A DNA stretch of 64,000 nucleotides from positions 438,517 to 502,516 of the forward strand of contig NZ_BBYK01000039.1 in NCBI RefSeq assembly GCF_001570365.1. Direction: 5' to 3'. The notes under the pieces were generated by a model. The model was given only the letters and a program-made list of their open reading frames with translations, did not search any database and was not told the DNA's origin. Position 1 is the first letter of the stretch. Each line of letters opens with the position of its first letter. The position numbers and the translations under genes are program-made. Below are positions 1 to 8,417 of the stretch, one piece after another. This DNA is from Microtetraspora fusca (GTDB taxonomy: Bacteria > Actinomycetota > Actinomycetes > Streptosporangiales > Streptosporangiaceae).

Positions 1-147
1 GGGGTAGGTGACCTTCACCTTGGGCACCCGCCGTGCGGCCGTGTAGGCGGCGTGGGCGCCCGAGGAGGCCGTCGTGGCGTGTGCGGGTGCGGGGGACGCG
101 AGAAACGCCGCCACGAGGCAGGTGGCGGCCGCGAGGACTCTGCGCAT
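1..147 (-). CDS. N-terminus of a secreted protein (partial)
   Basis: Forty-nine codons are readable from an ATG at 147 to the left edge, where the gene leaves the window. The start MRRV is followed by a hydrophobic core (LAAATCLVAAFLA) and SPAPAHA, a classical Sec signal peptide with an AHA-type signal peptidase I site near residue 24. The visible mature part (ATTASSGAHAAYTAARR, then VPKVKVTYP) is too short to assign a family. It is probably an exported small protein. The neighbouring gene on the same strand (cold shock protein) ends in its own terminator, so this is a separate transcript. Confidence 0.6.
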   Translation of the reverse strand, partial: MRRVLAAATCLVAAFLASPAPAHATTASSGAHAAYTAARRVPKVKVTYP

Positions 148-272
148 GATCGCTCTCTGCTGGGGGAGTGCCGATGAGCCGGTGCCCTCCCACCATCACA
201 AGAGTGATTGCTTGCGGCAAGCCCCTTTTGCCCACTCGTCCGCGTGGCTCCGAGTCCGCCCGTGAAAGCGCG

Positions 273-305
273 AAGGCGGGATCCGCAGGACGCGGACCCC
301 GCCTT
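273..305 (-). terminator. Terminator of the cold shock gene
   Basis: AAGGCGGG pairs with CCCGCCTT, extended inward by CCGC/GCGG around an AGGAC loop. It lies 16 nt past the stop of the cold shock gene, as expected of a factor-independent terminator of a high-GC organism without a strong U-tract. Confidence 0.7.
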
Positions 306-321
306 CAGCGGTGTTCAGAGA

Positions 322-525
322 TCAGAGCGCACGGACGTTGGACGCCTGCGGACCCTTCGGACCAGAGGTCACCTCGAACTCGACCCGCTGGCCGTCCTCG
401 AGGTTGCGGTAGCCGCTGCCGGAGATCGCGGAGAAGTGGACGAAGACGTCCGGCTCCCCGCCGTCCGGTGCGATGAAGCCGAAGCCCTTCTCAGCGTTGA
501 ACCACTTGACGGTTCCCTGAGCCAT
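322..525 (-). CDS. Cold shock protein (CspA family)
   Basis: A complete 67-residue single cold-shock domain, the usual length for actinobacterial CspA-type RNA chaperones. It binds single-stranded RNA/DNA in the cytoplasm and melts secondary structure. Both RNA-binding motifs are present: RNP1 as KGFGFI (residues 13-18) and RNP2 as VFVHF (about 27-31), after the typical [11 protein letters not shown] opening. A GGGAGAG ribosome site lies about 8 nt before the ATG. About 240 bases without a gene precede it (526-764); these are likely to contain the promoter and a long leader, common for csp mRNAs. It is monocistronic with a terminator downstream. Confidence 0.95.
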   Translation of the reverse strand: MAQGTVKWFNAEKGFGFIAPDGGEPDVFVHFSAISGSGYRNLEDGQRVEFEVTSGPKGPQASNVRAL

Positions 526-764
526 TAATGCTCTCCCTAAGGAAGTGAATCTTGGGGCTCACACCTCGTGAACCCCGGTGTGTCGCACAGCTCCCCGGGT
601 GGCTCATACAGTCAAGCTGGTTTTCGCTACGGGAACAGCTAATACAACGCCATCACATCTAACACTATGTCGCCGGTGGGTGTTCCACGTCCGGGGGAAG
701 ATTTCCTCCGTCTTCATCCCCGAGGACGGACGCGGGTGCAACAGCGGGCAAACTGGAGGCTGTT

Positions 765-1559
765 ATGAGCAGCCCCCGCCTCGTCGCGACGGACCTGGAC
801 GGCACCGCACTGCGGGCCGACGGAACCGTCTCCGCCCGCACGGCCGCCGCCTTCGCCCTCGTGGAGGACTCCGGCGGCACGCTCGTCTTCGTCACCGGAC
901 GGCCGCCCCGCTGGATGCACAGCGTGGCGGGAGCCGTACGCCATCGGGGGCTGTCGATCTGCGCCAACGGTGCGCTCGTCTACGACCTGCACACCGAGCG
1001 GATCGTCGAGGCGCGCATGATCCACCCCGACGTCATCGACGAGTCCGTCCGCCGCCTGCGTGAGCACCTGCCGGAGCTGGTCTTCGCCGTCGAGTACGAG
1101 GGCGGCTACGCGCACGAGTCCGACTTCGCGGTGAACGGCGACGACCCCGCGTACGGGCGGCGGGCCGCGATGCGCGCGCTCACCGCGCAGCCGTGCGCCA
1201 AGCTGCTCGCCCACCACCCGACGATGGACCCGGACGAGCTCTATCGGCTGTCCGTGTCACTCGTGGGCGACCTGGTGACCCCGACGCACTCCAGCCGCCG
1301 CGCGCTGATCGAGATGAGCGCGCACGGCGTCACCAAGGCGTCGGCCCTCGCCGTGCTCGCCGCCGAGCTGGGGATCGAGGCGGGAGAGGTCGTCGCCTTC
1401 GGAGACATGCCGAACGACCTGCCCATGCTGGCCTGGGCCGGGACGTCGTACGCGGTGGCCAACGCCCATCCGGAGGTGCTGGCCGCCGTCGATCACGTGA
1501 CGACGGCCAACGACGACGACGGGGTCGCCCGAATTTTGGAAGATCTTTACCGCCGGTGA
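765..1559 (+). CDS. HAD-superfamily hydrolase, Cof-type
   Basis: A 264-residue Cof/HAD-IIB-type sugar-phosphate or cofactor phosphatase. Motif I is DLDGT (10-14) with the nucleophilic and acid/base aspartates. Motif II is FVTGRPP. The motif III lysine is in VTKASAL and motif IV is VVAFGDMPNDLPML near the C-terminus, with the large IIB-type cap in between. The ATG has GGAGG at 755-759, which fixes the start. Substrate cannot be read from the sequence; relatives act on pyridoxal phosphate, flavin or sugar phosphates. It converges on bpa with a 43-nt gap. Confidence 0.9.
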   Translation: MSSPRLVATDLDGTALRADGTVSARTAAAFALVEDSGGTLVFVTGRPPRWMHSVAGAVRHRGLSICANGALVYDLHTERIVEARMIHPDVIDESVRRLREHLPELVFAVEYEGGYAHESDFAVNGDDPAYGRRAAMRALTAQPCAKLLAHHPTMDPDELYRLSVSLVGDLVTPTHSSRRALIEMSAHGVTKASALAVLAAELGIEAGEVVAFGDMPNDLPMLAWAGTSYAVANAHPEVLAAVDHVTTANDDDGVARILEDLYRR

Positions 1560-1602
1560 CCGCTCACGGCCTCCGGGTCTGCCGGCTGACCGAGCCGGGG
1601 GC

Positions 1603-2124
1603 CTACAGGTAGGGCCCCGAGGCGCGGTGGTGCTGCTGGTCCTCCTGACCCTGCGACATGCCGCCGGGCAGAGCGCGGCGCATCTGCTCAAGCTGCGCGC
1701 GCGCCGCCATCTGCTGGGCGAACAACGTGGTCTGGATGCCGTGGAAGAGTCCCTCAAGCCATCCGACGAGCTGCGCGTGGGCCACCCGGAGCTCCGCGTC
1801 CGAGGGCGGCGCGCCGTTGTCGTCGGTGAACGGCAGCGACAGCCGTTCGAGCTCGTCGACGAGCTCGGGTGCGAGACCGTCCTCCAGCTCCTTGATGGAG
1901 CTTTCATGGATGTCCTTGAGGCGCTTGCGGCTGGCCTCGTCAAGGGGAGCGGCGCGCACCTCTTCGAGGAGTTGGCGGATCATGCTTCCGATGCGCATGA
2001 CCTTCGCCGGCTGCTCCACGAGGTCGGCGACGGAGCGCTCCTCGTGCTCGCCGTTCTCCCCCGCGACGGACAAGCCGTCGGGCCCCACGACCACGATCTG
2101 CGGCGTGCTCTCATCTGCGTTCAT
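1603..2124 (-). CDS. bpa: Bacterial proteasome activator Bpa (PafE)
   Basis: 173 residues, close to the roughly 175 of the mycobacterial protein. Bpa is an ATP-independent ring-shaped activator that docks on the 20S proteasome through its C-terminal tail and opens the gate for unfolded proteins such as HspR. The sequence has the family's helical core (VADLVEQPAKVMRIGSMIRQ, then LLEEVRAAPLDE, KRLKDIHESS) and ends in GPYL. This corresponds to the GQYL (HbYX-like) docking tail of the M. tuberculosis protein, with Pro replacing Gln. The presence of Bpa implies a 20S proteasome elsewhere in the genome. The SD candidate GGAG is about 13 nt from the ATG, so initiation looks weak. Confidence 0.93.
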   Translation of the reverse strand: MNADESTPQIVVVGPDGLSVAGENGEHEERSVADLVEQPAKVMRIGSMIRQLLEEVRAAPLDEASRKRLKDIHESSIKELEDGLAPELVDELERLSLPFTDDNGAPPSDAELRVAHAQLVGWLEGLFHGIQTTLFAQQMAARAQLEQMRRALPGGMSQGQEDQQHHRASGPYL

Positions 2125-2186
2125 CGGCCGCTCATCACTCCTCGTCCGCGTCGGGCTCGGTCGGTACTCATGCGTTCAAACCTAGC

Positions 2187-3140
2187 TCACAGAAACAGGA
2201 GGATTTTGCCGATGTGCTCGCCCGCTTCCAGCAGGCGGTGCGCGTCCGCGGCGTCCCGCATCGGCACCCGCGCTTCGATCACCGGCCGGATCGCGCCCGC
2301 GCCGATCAGCGGCCAGACATCGCGCACGACTCCCGCGCAGATGGCGCCCTTCTCGTCGACCGGCCGGGCCCGCAGCCCCGCCGCCGAGACGGACGCGCGC
2401 TTGGCCAGCAGCTTCCCGAGGTCCAGCTCGCCGACCCGGCCGCCCTGCATGCCGATCACGACGAGGCGGCCGCCGACCGCCAGCGCGTCCAGGTTCTTCT
2501 GCAAGTACGCGGCGCCGATGATGTCGAGGATCACATCGGCCTTCTTGGTCGAGAAATCCTCTTCGTGGTAGTTCAGGGCCTCGTCCGCGCCGAGCTCCAG
2601 GCACCGCCGTACCTTCTCCGGGGAGCCGGCCGTCGCGATCACGCGGGAGCCGAACGCCTTGGCGAGCTGGATCGCCATCGTGCCGATGCCGCTCGTGCCG
2701 CCGTGGACCAGCAGCGTCTCGCCCCGGCGCAGGCGGGCGGTCATGAAGACGTTCGACCAGACGGTGCAGACGACCTCGGGCAGCCCCGCCGCGTCAACCA
2801 AGGACAGGCCCTCGGGGAGGGGCATGACCTGCTGCCAGGGAACCGCCACGCGCTCGGCGTACCCGCCGCCGGCGAGCAGCGCGCAGACCTCGTCGCCCGG
2901 CTTCATGCCCTCGACGTCGGCGCCGACCGCGACCACGGTGCCGGAGCACTCCAGGCCGGGGATCTCCGACGCGCCTTTCGGCGGGGGGTAGAACCCCTGG
3001 CGCTGGAGGACGTCCGCCCGGTTGACGGCGGATGCGGCCACGTCGATGAGCACCTCGCCCCGCGACGGCTCCGGATCGGGGACTTCCTGCCAGTCCAAAA
3101 CCTCGGGTCCACCCGGTTCCGTAATTACGATCGCGCGCAT
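2187..3140 (-). CDS. NAD(P)H quinone oxidoreductase (zeta-crystallin type MDR)
   Basis: 317 residues from the ATG at 3140; starts further upstream are rejected because MRAIVITEPGGPEVL is the canonical family N-terminus. An N-terminal GroES-like fold (residues 1-120) precedes a Rossmann domain with the nucleotide loop HGGTSGIG (146-153). There are no zinc-ligand cysteines, as expected for the zinc-free quinone reductases (PIG3/QorA type). It would reduce quinones with NAD(P)H in the cytosol. It is transcribed divergently from the MinD-like gene across a 113-nt intergenic region that must hold both promoters. Confidence 0.9.
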   Translation of the reverse strand: MRAIVITEPGGPEVLDWQEVPDPEPSRGEVLIDVAASAVNRADVLQRQGFYPPPKGASEIPGLECSGTVVAVGADVEGMKPGDEVCALLAGGGYAERVAVPWQQVMPLPEGLSLVDAAGLPEVVCTVWSNVFMTARLRRGETLLVHGGTSGIGTMAIQLAKAFGSRVIATAGSPEKVRRCLELGADEALNYHEEDFSTKKADVILDIIGAAYLQKNLDALAVGGRLVVIGMQGGRVGELDLGKLLAKRASVSAAGLRARPVDEKGAICAGVVRDVWPLIGAGAIRPVIEARVPMRDAADAHRLLEAGEHIGKILLFL

Positions 3141-3253
3141 GCGACCAAAGTAGCGGGGCCGCGAACTCGGCGGTTGCCCGCATTCGCTGGATAAGAGGGC
3201 GCTAATCTGCAATGTGTTTGCTGCCCCTTTAGCCCATCCCGAGGGGGAACACG

Positions 3254-5479
3254 GTGGCAAGACACGATCGTGAGGATCCCCACTCTCTCGAAGATCAGCT
3301 CGCCTGGCTCGACGCGATCAAGGAGATGCCCGACGAAGTGGACATCGCGGTCAGCGCGGTGACCTCGGCGTCCCTGGCCTCCGCGCCCGCGACCCCCGCC
3401 GGCCCTCCTGCGGGCTCCTTCACGGGGCCGACCGGCGAGCCGGAGGTGCCGTCACCGTACCCTCAGGACCCGTGGCGCTCGGTGCCGTCCGAGCCCGCTC
3501 CGCAGGGGCTGCTCCGCACCACTCCCGACCACGCGTACGGCGCCCCGGTGGCCGTCACCTCGGACGGGCCGGCGGAGACGGAGGCCGAGCCGGCCACGCC
3601 GCCGCTCTCGCCGAGCTTCCCCGGTACGCCGCCGGCCGAGCTGGGGCGCGGGCCGCTGTTCCCGGACTCCCCCGTCGACACCGACTCCTTCAACGTCGGC
3701 TCCTTCGGAACCTCGTACAAGGAGCACCACACGCAGCCGGTCCGGCTCCCGACGGGAGAGCACCGGCTGGACGACCTCCGGGCCGAGGAGCGCGACCTCG
3801 GCGGCCCGACTCAGACGTCGGCGGAAGAGCCTGTTCGCGGGTGGCTGGAGCCGGCGGTGCCGGTCGAGACCGACGGATCCTCGGGGACCTTGGGGACTCA
3901 GACGGCCGGAGGCTCCTCGTCCGCCGACTCGTCGGGATTTCCCAGCTCGGGCTTCCCGGGGCCCACGTTCTCCGCTCCCGCGCCGTCCGGAGACGAGGGC
4001 AGGCCGCCCTTCTCCGGCGACCTCGTCGGCGCGGTGACCGAGCGTTTCGCCGGTCCTGTCCCCGAGGAGGCTCCGGCCAAGGAGCAGCCGGACCAGCCGT
4101 TCGGCGGCTCGCTGCGCGAGGACCTCGCCTCCGCCCAGTCGTTCGACGCCTTCACGCGGGAGGAACGGCCCGCTCCCCAGCCGTTCGGGGGCGTACCGGC
4201 CGGGGACACACCGTTCGGGGGCTCCTTGCGCGAGGATCTGGCCCCCGGCAACTCGTCGTACGAGGACGCCGCCCCGTCCGTGGGTACGGCGCCGTCTTCG
4301 GGCGTCGTCTCGTCTTCGGGTGCCGTCTCGTCCTTGGGGAGCGTTTCGGCGGACGCCGCTCCGCCACGGGAGGAACCCCGCCAGGCGGACACCTCCCCCG
4401 AGAGCCAGGCGCCGGAGGAGCCGTACAAGGCCCGGCGCAGGCAGGCGCCGCAGGTCACCACGTTCGGCCCTTCGGGGCGTACGAGCGGGACGCGGGCGGC
4501 GGGCAGGCCGAGCGCGGACAGCCTGGACCCCGGCACCCTGCTCAAGGGACGCAGGACCGCTCCCACCCGGGGATGGCGCAGGTTCGTCTACAAGGCGTCC
4601 GGCGGCTGGATCAGGCCCGGCGAGGCCCCCGACGAGCGGCGGCGGCGCGAGCTGGCGGCGCGTGCCCGCACTCCCGTCGCCACCGGCCATCACCGCGTGG
4701 CCGTGCTCAGCCTGAAGGGAGGCGTCGGCAAGACCACCACGACGGTCGGCCTCGGAGCGACGCTCGCCCAGATCCGCGGCGACCGGGTGATCGCCGTGGA
4801 CGCCAACCCCGACCGCGGGACGCTTTCGGACAAGGTCGAGCTGGAGACCTCCGCGACCGTACGCGACCTCCTCAACGAGCGGGCGCAGATCAAGCGGTAC
4901 GTCGACATCCGGGCGTTCACGTCCCAGGGACCGTCCAGGCTGGAGATCCTGGCCTCCGACCGGGACCCCTCCGTGTCCGAGGCGTTCAGCGCGAGCGACT
5001 ATCAGGCGGTGGCGCAGGTGCTGGAGAACTTCTACTCGATCTGCATCACCGACTGCGGGACCGGCCTGCTCCACTCGGCGATGTCGGGCGTCCTCGGCCT
5101 GGCCGACCAGCTCGTGCTGGTCAGCTCCCCCTCCGTGGACGGCGCCAGGGCCGCCTCGGCCACGCTCGACTGGCTGGAGGCGCACGACCACGAGGAGCTC
5201 GTCCGGGCCGCCACCGTGGTGCTGTGCAGCGTACGGCCGCGGTCGAAGTCCGCCGTGGACCTCGACCGGCTGGAATCGCACTTCGCCGCCCGCTGCCGCT
5301 CCGTCATCCGCGTGCCGTACGACCCGCACCTGGAGGAGGGCGCGGAGATCGACCTGGACCGGCTGCTGGAGCCGACCCGCGAGGCGTACCTGCGGCTCGC
5401 GGCCGCGGTGGGCGACGGCTTCGCCGGCCCGCAGGCCATGGCAGAGCGCAGGTTCTCGGAGATCCCCGATCAGATCTGA
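3254..5479 (+). CDS. MinD/ParA-like ATPase with long low-complexity N-terminus
   Basis: 741 residues beginning at a GTG preceded by GAGGGGG. Residues 1 to about 450 are Pro/Ser/Gly/Glu-rich and disordered, with several repeats around FGGSLREDLA. The C-terminal 260 residues are a deviant-Walker P-loop ATPase: KGGVGKTT (488-495), a switch-I-like VDANPDRGTL, and ITDCGTGLLHSAM. The architecture resembles the MinD-like proteins associated with type VII (ESX) loci such as EspI, and related actinobacterial polarity/secretion ATPases. No ESX genes lie beside it, so the role is inferred only as a membrane- or pole-associated ATPase switch. The next feature downstream is a tRNA gene. Confidence 0.82.
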   Translation: MARHDREDPHSLEDQLAWLDAIKEMPDEVDIAVSAVTSASLASAPATPAGPPAGSFTGPTGEPEVPSPYPQDPWRSVPSEPAPQGLLRTTPDHAYGAPVAVTSDGPAETEAEPATPPLSPSFPGTPPAELGRGPLFPDSPVDTDSFNVGSFGTSYKEHHTQPVRLPTGEHRLDDLRAEERDLGGPTQTSAEEPVRGWLEPAVPVETDGSSGTLGTQTAGGSSSADSSGFPSSGFPGPTFSAPAPSGDEGRPPFSGDLVGAVTERFAGPVPEEAPAKEQPDQPFGGSLREDLASAQSFDAFTREERPAPQPFGGVPAGDTPFGGSLREDLAPGNSSYEDAAPSVGTAPSSGVVSSSGAVSSLGSVSADAAPPREEPRQADTSPESQAPEEPYKARRRQAPQVTTFGPSGRTSGTRAAGRPSADSLDPGTLLKGRRTAPTRGWRRFVYKASGGWIRPGEAPDERRRRELAARARTPVATGHHRVAVLSLKGGVGKTTTTVGLGATLAQIRGDRVIAVDANPDRGTLSDKVELETSATVRDLLNERAQIKRYVDIRAFTSQGPSRLEILASDRDPSVSEAFSASDYQAVAQVLENFYSICITDCGTGLLHSAMSGVLGLADQLVLVSSPSVDGARAASATLDWLEAHDHEELVRAATVVLCSVRPRSKSAVDLDRLESHFAARCRSVIRVPYDPHLEEGAEIDLDRLLEPTREAYLRLAAAVGDGFAGPQAMAERRFSEIPDQI

Positions 5480-5583
5480 CGTTATGCTCAGAGATCGTCT
5501 TTTGTCGCGGGCACGCAGCGCGTGGTGAGAGACTATGGTGATGTTCCGATGCCTTTGCGCGTCCGCGCGTCTGGCACCGGCCA

Positions 5584-5671
5584 GGAGAGCTCGCCTAGTG
5601 GACGATGGCGGCGGTCTTGAAAACCGCTAGGGGCTTGACGCTCCTCGTGGGTTCGAATCCCACGCTCTCCG
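5584..5671 (+). tRNA. tRNA-Ser (anticodon TGA)
   Basis: An 88-nt class II tRNA. Acceptor arms GGAGAGC and GCTCTCC pair perfectly, followed by discriminator G. The anticodon stem-loop GCGGTCTTGAAAACCGC exposes TGA, a long variable arm follows, and GTTCGAATC forms the T-loop. It decodes UCA and, by wobble, other UCN codons. CCA is not encoded. Confidence 0.95.
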
Positions 5672-5685
5672 CTCCCACCTCCGAA

Positions 5686-5829
5686 AACGGCGTCTGACCA
5701 GGTGTTCCGCCCTGGCCAGGCGCCGTTGATCGTTTCTGGCATGTGCAGCCATACGCCACTGAGAGCAGCCCTCGCCCGCTGTTCCCGGGATATATCCGGG
5801 ATGGATCACGGCGCGTTTCCGCAGGTCGG
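5686..5829. repeat. Dispersed repeat copy A (leader of IS remnant)
   Basis: About 144 bp, matched by a second copy at 10577-10721. It opens with a hairpin (AACGGCG(T)CTGACC pairing with GGCCAGGCGCCGTT), runs through ATGTGCAGCC and GCAGCCCTCG, and contains the near-palindrome TCCCGGGATATATCCGGGA before ending GCAGGTCGG. In copy A it leads straight into a transposase-like reading frame, so it probably is the non-coding left end of an IS. The hairpin also sits 15 nt after the tRNA and could end its transcript. Confidence 0.6.
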
Positions 5830-5860
5830 GCAGGCAAAACGAAGAGGGCTACACACCGAC

Positions 5861-6300
5861 ATGACCGACGCCGAGTGGCAGGCCATCAAGCCGTTGATGC
5901 CCTGGTCAGCCTGGCTGACCGGCAACGGCGGACGCCCGGAGGAGTACGGCCGTCGCCTGATGTGGACGCCATCCGCTACGTGGTCGATAGCGGCTGTAAG
6001 TGGCGCAATCTGCCCGCCGATTTCCTACCGTGGCGCACCGTCCATGCGATCTTCACCCGCTGCTGGCAGGACGGAGACCTGCTCGCCGTGCACAATGACC
6101 TGCGCGAACACATTCCGCCAGGCCGAAGGACGCGAAGCCGAGCCCAGCGCCGGGATCGTCGACTCCCAGTCGCTGCGCGCGGCTGAGACCATGGGCGCCG
6201 CCAGCCGCGGATACGACGCCGGCAAGAAGGTCCAGGGCCGCAAACGCTCTTCCGCCCGGGGCGTGGACACCCGGTTTCATGCGGCCAGAGCCGCCACTAT
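5861..6300 (+). pseudogene. IS5-family transposase remnant
   Basis: Starts MTDAEWQAIKPLMP, the standard N-terminus of IS5-group (DUF4096/DDE) transposases. Homology then jumps frame after RRLM at about 5962, where one base seems to be lost (VDAIRYVVDSGCKWRNLP continues in another frame). It jumps back near 6110 (PSAGIVDSQSLRAAE, then GYDAGKKVQGRKR). The distal DDE catalytic part with the final Asp/Glu is missing. It is therefore a dead element whose 3' end has been replaced by a cupin fragment. The GAC/GTC-rich codon use matches its neighbours. Confidence 0.85.
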
Positions 6301-6620
6301 ACCGAGCTGATCTTCGTGGACGGCTGGGGAGGCTCCCGGTCAGCGAGTGCCTTTCTCTCCAGTTCATGCTCCACCCGCCGCACGACGCCGACCGCATGCC
6401 CTTCCGCGATCACCACGGCGAGGAGTTCCTCTTCGTCCACGAGGGGCGGGCCGAACTCCTCTTCCCGTCCTACGCCGTCGCACTCGCGCCCGGCGACTCC
6501 GTCTACTTCAAGGCCACGACACCGCACAAGGTGCGATCGCTGAGCGAGACGCGGTCCTCCGTCCTGCTCCTCGTCTGCGCTGACGAGAACGCCCCCACAC
6601 CCCTGCCTGCCCTGACCTGA
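6279..6620 (+). pseudogene. Cupin-domain C-terminal fragment, 5' replaced by IS remnant
   Basis: The open frame from an ATG inside the transposase scar encodes 113 residues, but family-like sequence begins only around ECLSLQFMLHPP. EEFLFVHEGRAELLF and LAPGDSVYFKATTPHKVRS are the two conserved cupin_2 strands. Such a module is usually the C-terminal ligand domain of XRE-cupin regulators; the helix-turn-helix half is absent. The simplest reading is that the IS insertion deleted the 5' half. An expressed stand-alone cupin cannot be excluded. Confidence 0.6.
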
Positions 6621-6746
6621 CCTCGCGTACGGAGCCGCTGGTGATCGGCGGGGGCGTAGTAGTGCTGTGTCTACCTAGGGACACCCGGGAACACCACCGA
6701 GCGTGCGGCAGGCTACGCCATCGCGACGACGAGGGGACGTCCATAC

Positions 6747-6764
6747 GGTTGATCCGGATCAACC
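6747..6764. promoter_or_regulatory. 18-bp perfect palindrome (operator candidate)
   Basis: GGTTGATCCGGATCAACC reads the same on both strands. It lies 48 nt before the GTG of the secreted hydrolase, within its likely promoter. The regulator is unknown. Confidence 0.5.
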
Positions 6765-6812
6765 GCCGGGACCGCGGCCCGGCAGCGACATCATCCGGAG
6801 AGGACAACTTCT

Positions 6813-8378
6813 GTGCGTGAACGAACGATCGCCGTGGCCGTCGCCGTGGGGACGGCTCTGACGGTCGGGATATCGGCCACCGGCCCGGCGTCGGCGGGCG
6901 TCGCCAGCCGGGCCGGGACCGATGGGACCGACGGGACCGCCCGGTTCTACCGGCAACCGATCAGCTGGCACGGCTGCCGGTTGGGGCCGGACGACGAAAC
7001 CGGCGGGGCGCTGGACGCGGCCGGCACGCGGTGTGCCACGGTCACCGTCCCGCTGGACTACGGCCGGCCGGACGGGCGGACCATCACCGTGGCGATATCG
7101 CGGATCAAGGCCACCGATCCCGGCCGCCGCCGCGGCGCCCTGCTCATCAATCCCGGCGGTCCCGGCGCCGTCGGACTGGACCAGGTGCTTCTCAAGGGGA
7201 TGATGCCGGCCGTCGCGGAGCGCTACGACCTGATCGGGATGGATCCGCGCTTCGTGGGCCGCAGCACGCCGATCCGTTGCCAGTGGACGACCGACAGCTT
7301 CACGCGGTCGGCAGGTCCGAACCGGCGTACCTTCGATGAGAGCGCGGCCCTCATGAAGACGCTGGCGGCCGGATGCGCCCAAGGCGATCGCGACCTGCTG
7401 CCGCACGCCTCCACCCGCAACACCGCCCGCGACATGGACGTGATCCGTGCGGCCCTCGGCGAGCCGAGGCTGTCCTACCTCGGGTACTCGTACGGCACCT
7501 ACCTCGGCGCCGTCTACCTGCAGATGTTCGGGGCGCGGGCGGACCGGGTCGTGCTGGACAGCGCGGCCGACCCCGACGTCTACGGCCCCAACCTGATCTC
7601 GCGGAACGCCCCGGCCCTCGCCGCCGCGCTGAAGCACTGGGCCGGCTGGGCCGCCGGTCACGACAGCAAGTACGGCCTGGGCGACACGACGGCCGCGGTC
7701 CTGTCCACCGTGGAGCGGATCGACCGGGCCGCCGCCCGGCGTCCCCTGCGGGTCGGCGCGTACCGGGTCGACGCCCACCTCGTCCCGTACCTGCTGTTCG
7801 TCCGCCTCTACGACGACAGCGCGGCGGCGTACGCCGGCCTCGCGGCGGAGACGCGGGCGCTGGCCGACGCCGCCCGCGGCGCCTCGGTCGTTCCTCCGCC
7901 GTCGCTGGAGAAGCTCCTCACCGGCCTGTTCACCGGCGCGGGCGAGGCCGAGGACCGGGCGGGAACCCCGATCGTCTGCGCCGACCGCGCCGCCTCCCGC
8001 GACCCGGCGACCTACTTCCGCGACATCCAGGCGCACCGGGCCAGCGAACCGCTGTTCGGGCCGATGACCCGCAACATCACCCCGTGCGCGTTCTGGCCGA
8101 CCACGCCGGCGGAACCGGCCACCGAGATCCGCAACCACGTCCCGGCGCTGATCGTCGGCGCCGACGGCGACCCCGTGACTCCCTATCCGGGCCAGCGGGC
8201 CATGCACCGCGCGCTGGCCGGCTCGCGCATGATCACGCTCACCGGCGCCTTCCGCCATGGCGCCTACCTCGCGGCCGGCAACGCCTGCGTCAACGCCGCC
8301 GTCGACCGCTACCTGGTCGACGGCACCCTGCCCGGCACCGACATCGTCTGCGACACCTCCGGCGACACCGGCGAGTGA
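6813..8378 (+). CDS. Secreted alpha/beta hydrolase, tripeptidyl aminopeptidase-like
   Basis: 521 residues from a GTG with GGAGAGG 10 nt upstream. A signal peptide (RERTIAVAVAVGTALTVG, then SATGPASAG) directs export. The mature enzyme is of the SlpD/SlpE/Tap type of Streptomyces, which release tripeptides or act as cell-surface hydrolases. Catalytic triad candidates are Ser226 in GYSYG, Asp453 in DGDPVTP and His482 in FRHGAY. An oxyanion-type INPGGPG lies near residue 112 and the C-terminal TAP domain carries the Asp and His. It is monocistronic and converges on the two-component pair. Substrate is inferred only from the family. Confidence 0.88.
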   Translation: MRERTIAVAVAVGTALTVGISATGPASAGVASRAGTDGTDGTARFYRQPISWHGCRLGPDDETGGALDAAGTRCATVTVPLDYGRPDGRTITVAISRIKATDPGRRRGALLINPGGPGAVGLDQVLLKGMMPAVAERYDLIGMDPRFVGRSTPIRCQWTTDSFTRSAGPNRRTFDESAALMKTLAAGCAQGDRDLLPHASTRNTARDMDVIRAALGEPRLSYLGYSYGTYLGAVYLQMFGARADRVVLDSAADPDVYGPNLISRNAPALAAALKHWAGWAAGHDSKYGLGDTTAAVLSTVERIDRAAARRPLRVGAYRVDAHLVPYLLFVRLYDDSAAAYAGLAAETRALADAARGASVVPPPSLEKLLTGLFTGAGEAEDRAGTPIVCADRAASRDPATYFRDIQAHRASEPLFGPMTRNITPCAFWPTTPAEPATEIRNHVPALIVGADGDPVTPYPGQRAMHRALAGSRMITLTGAFRHGAYLAAGNACVNAAVDRYLVDGTLPGTDIVCDTSGDTGE

Positions 8379-8417
8379 CGGCTCAGCGCCGCTGCCCCGG
8401 GCGACCGGGACGGCGGC

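Noticed and set aside
3452..5329. A 625-codon frame antisense to the MinD-like gene
   Set aside because: Arg/Gly/Val-rich translation with no motif, opposite a P-loop ATPase with clear signatures.
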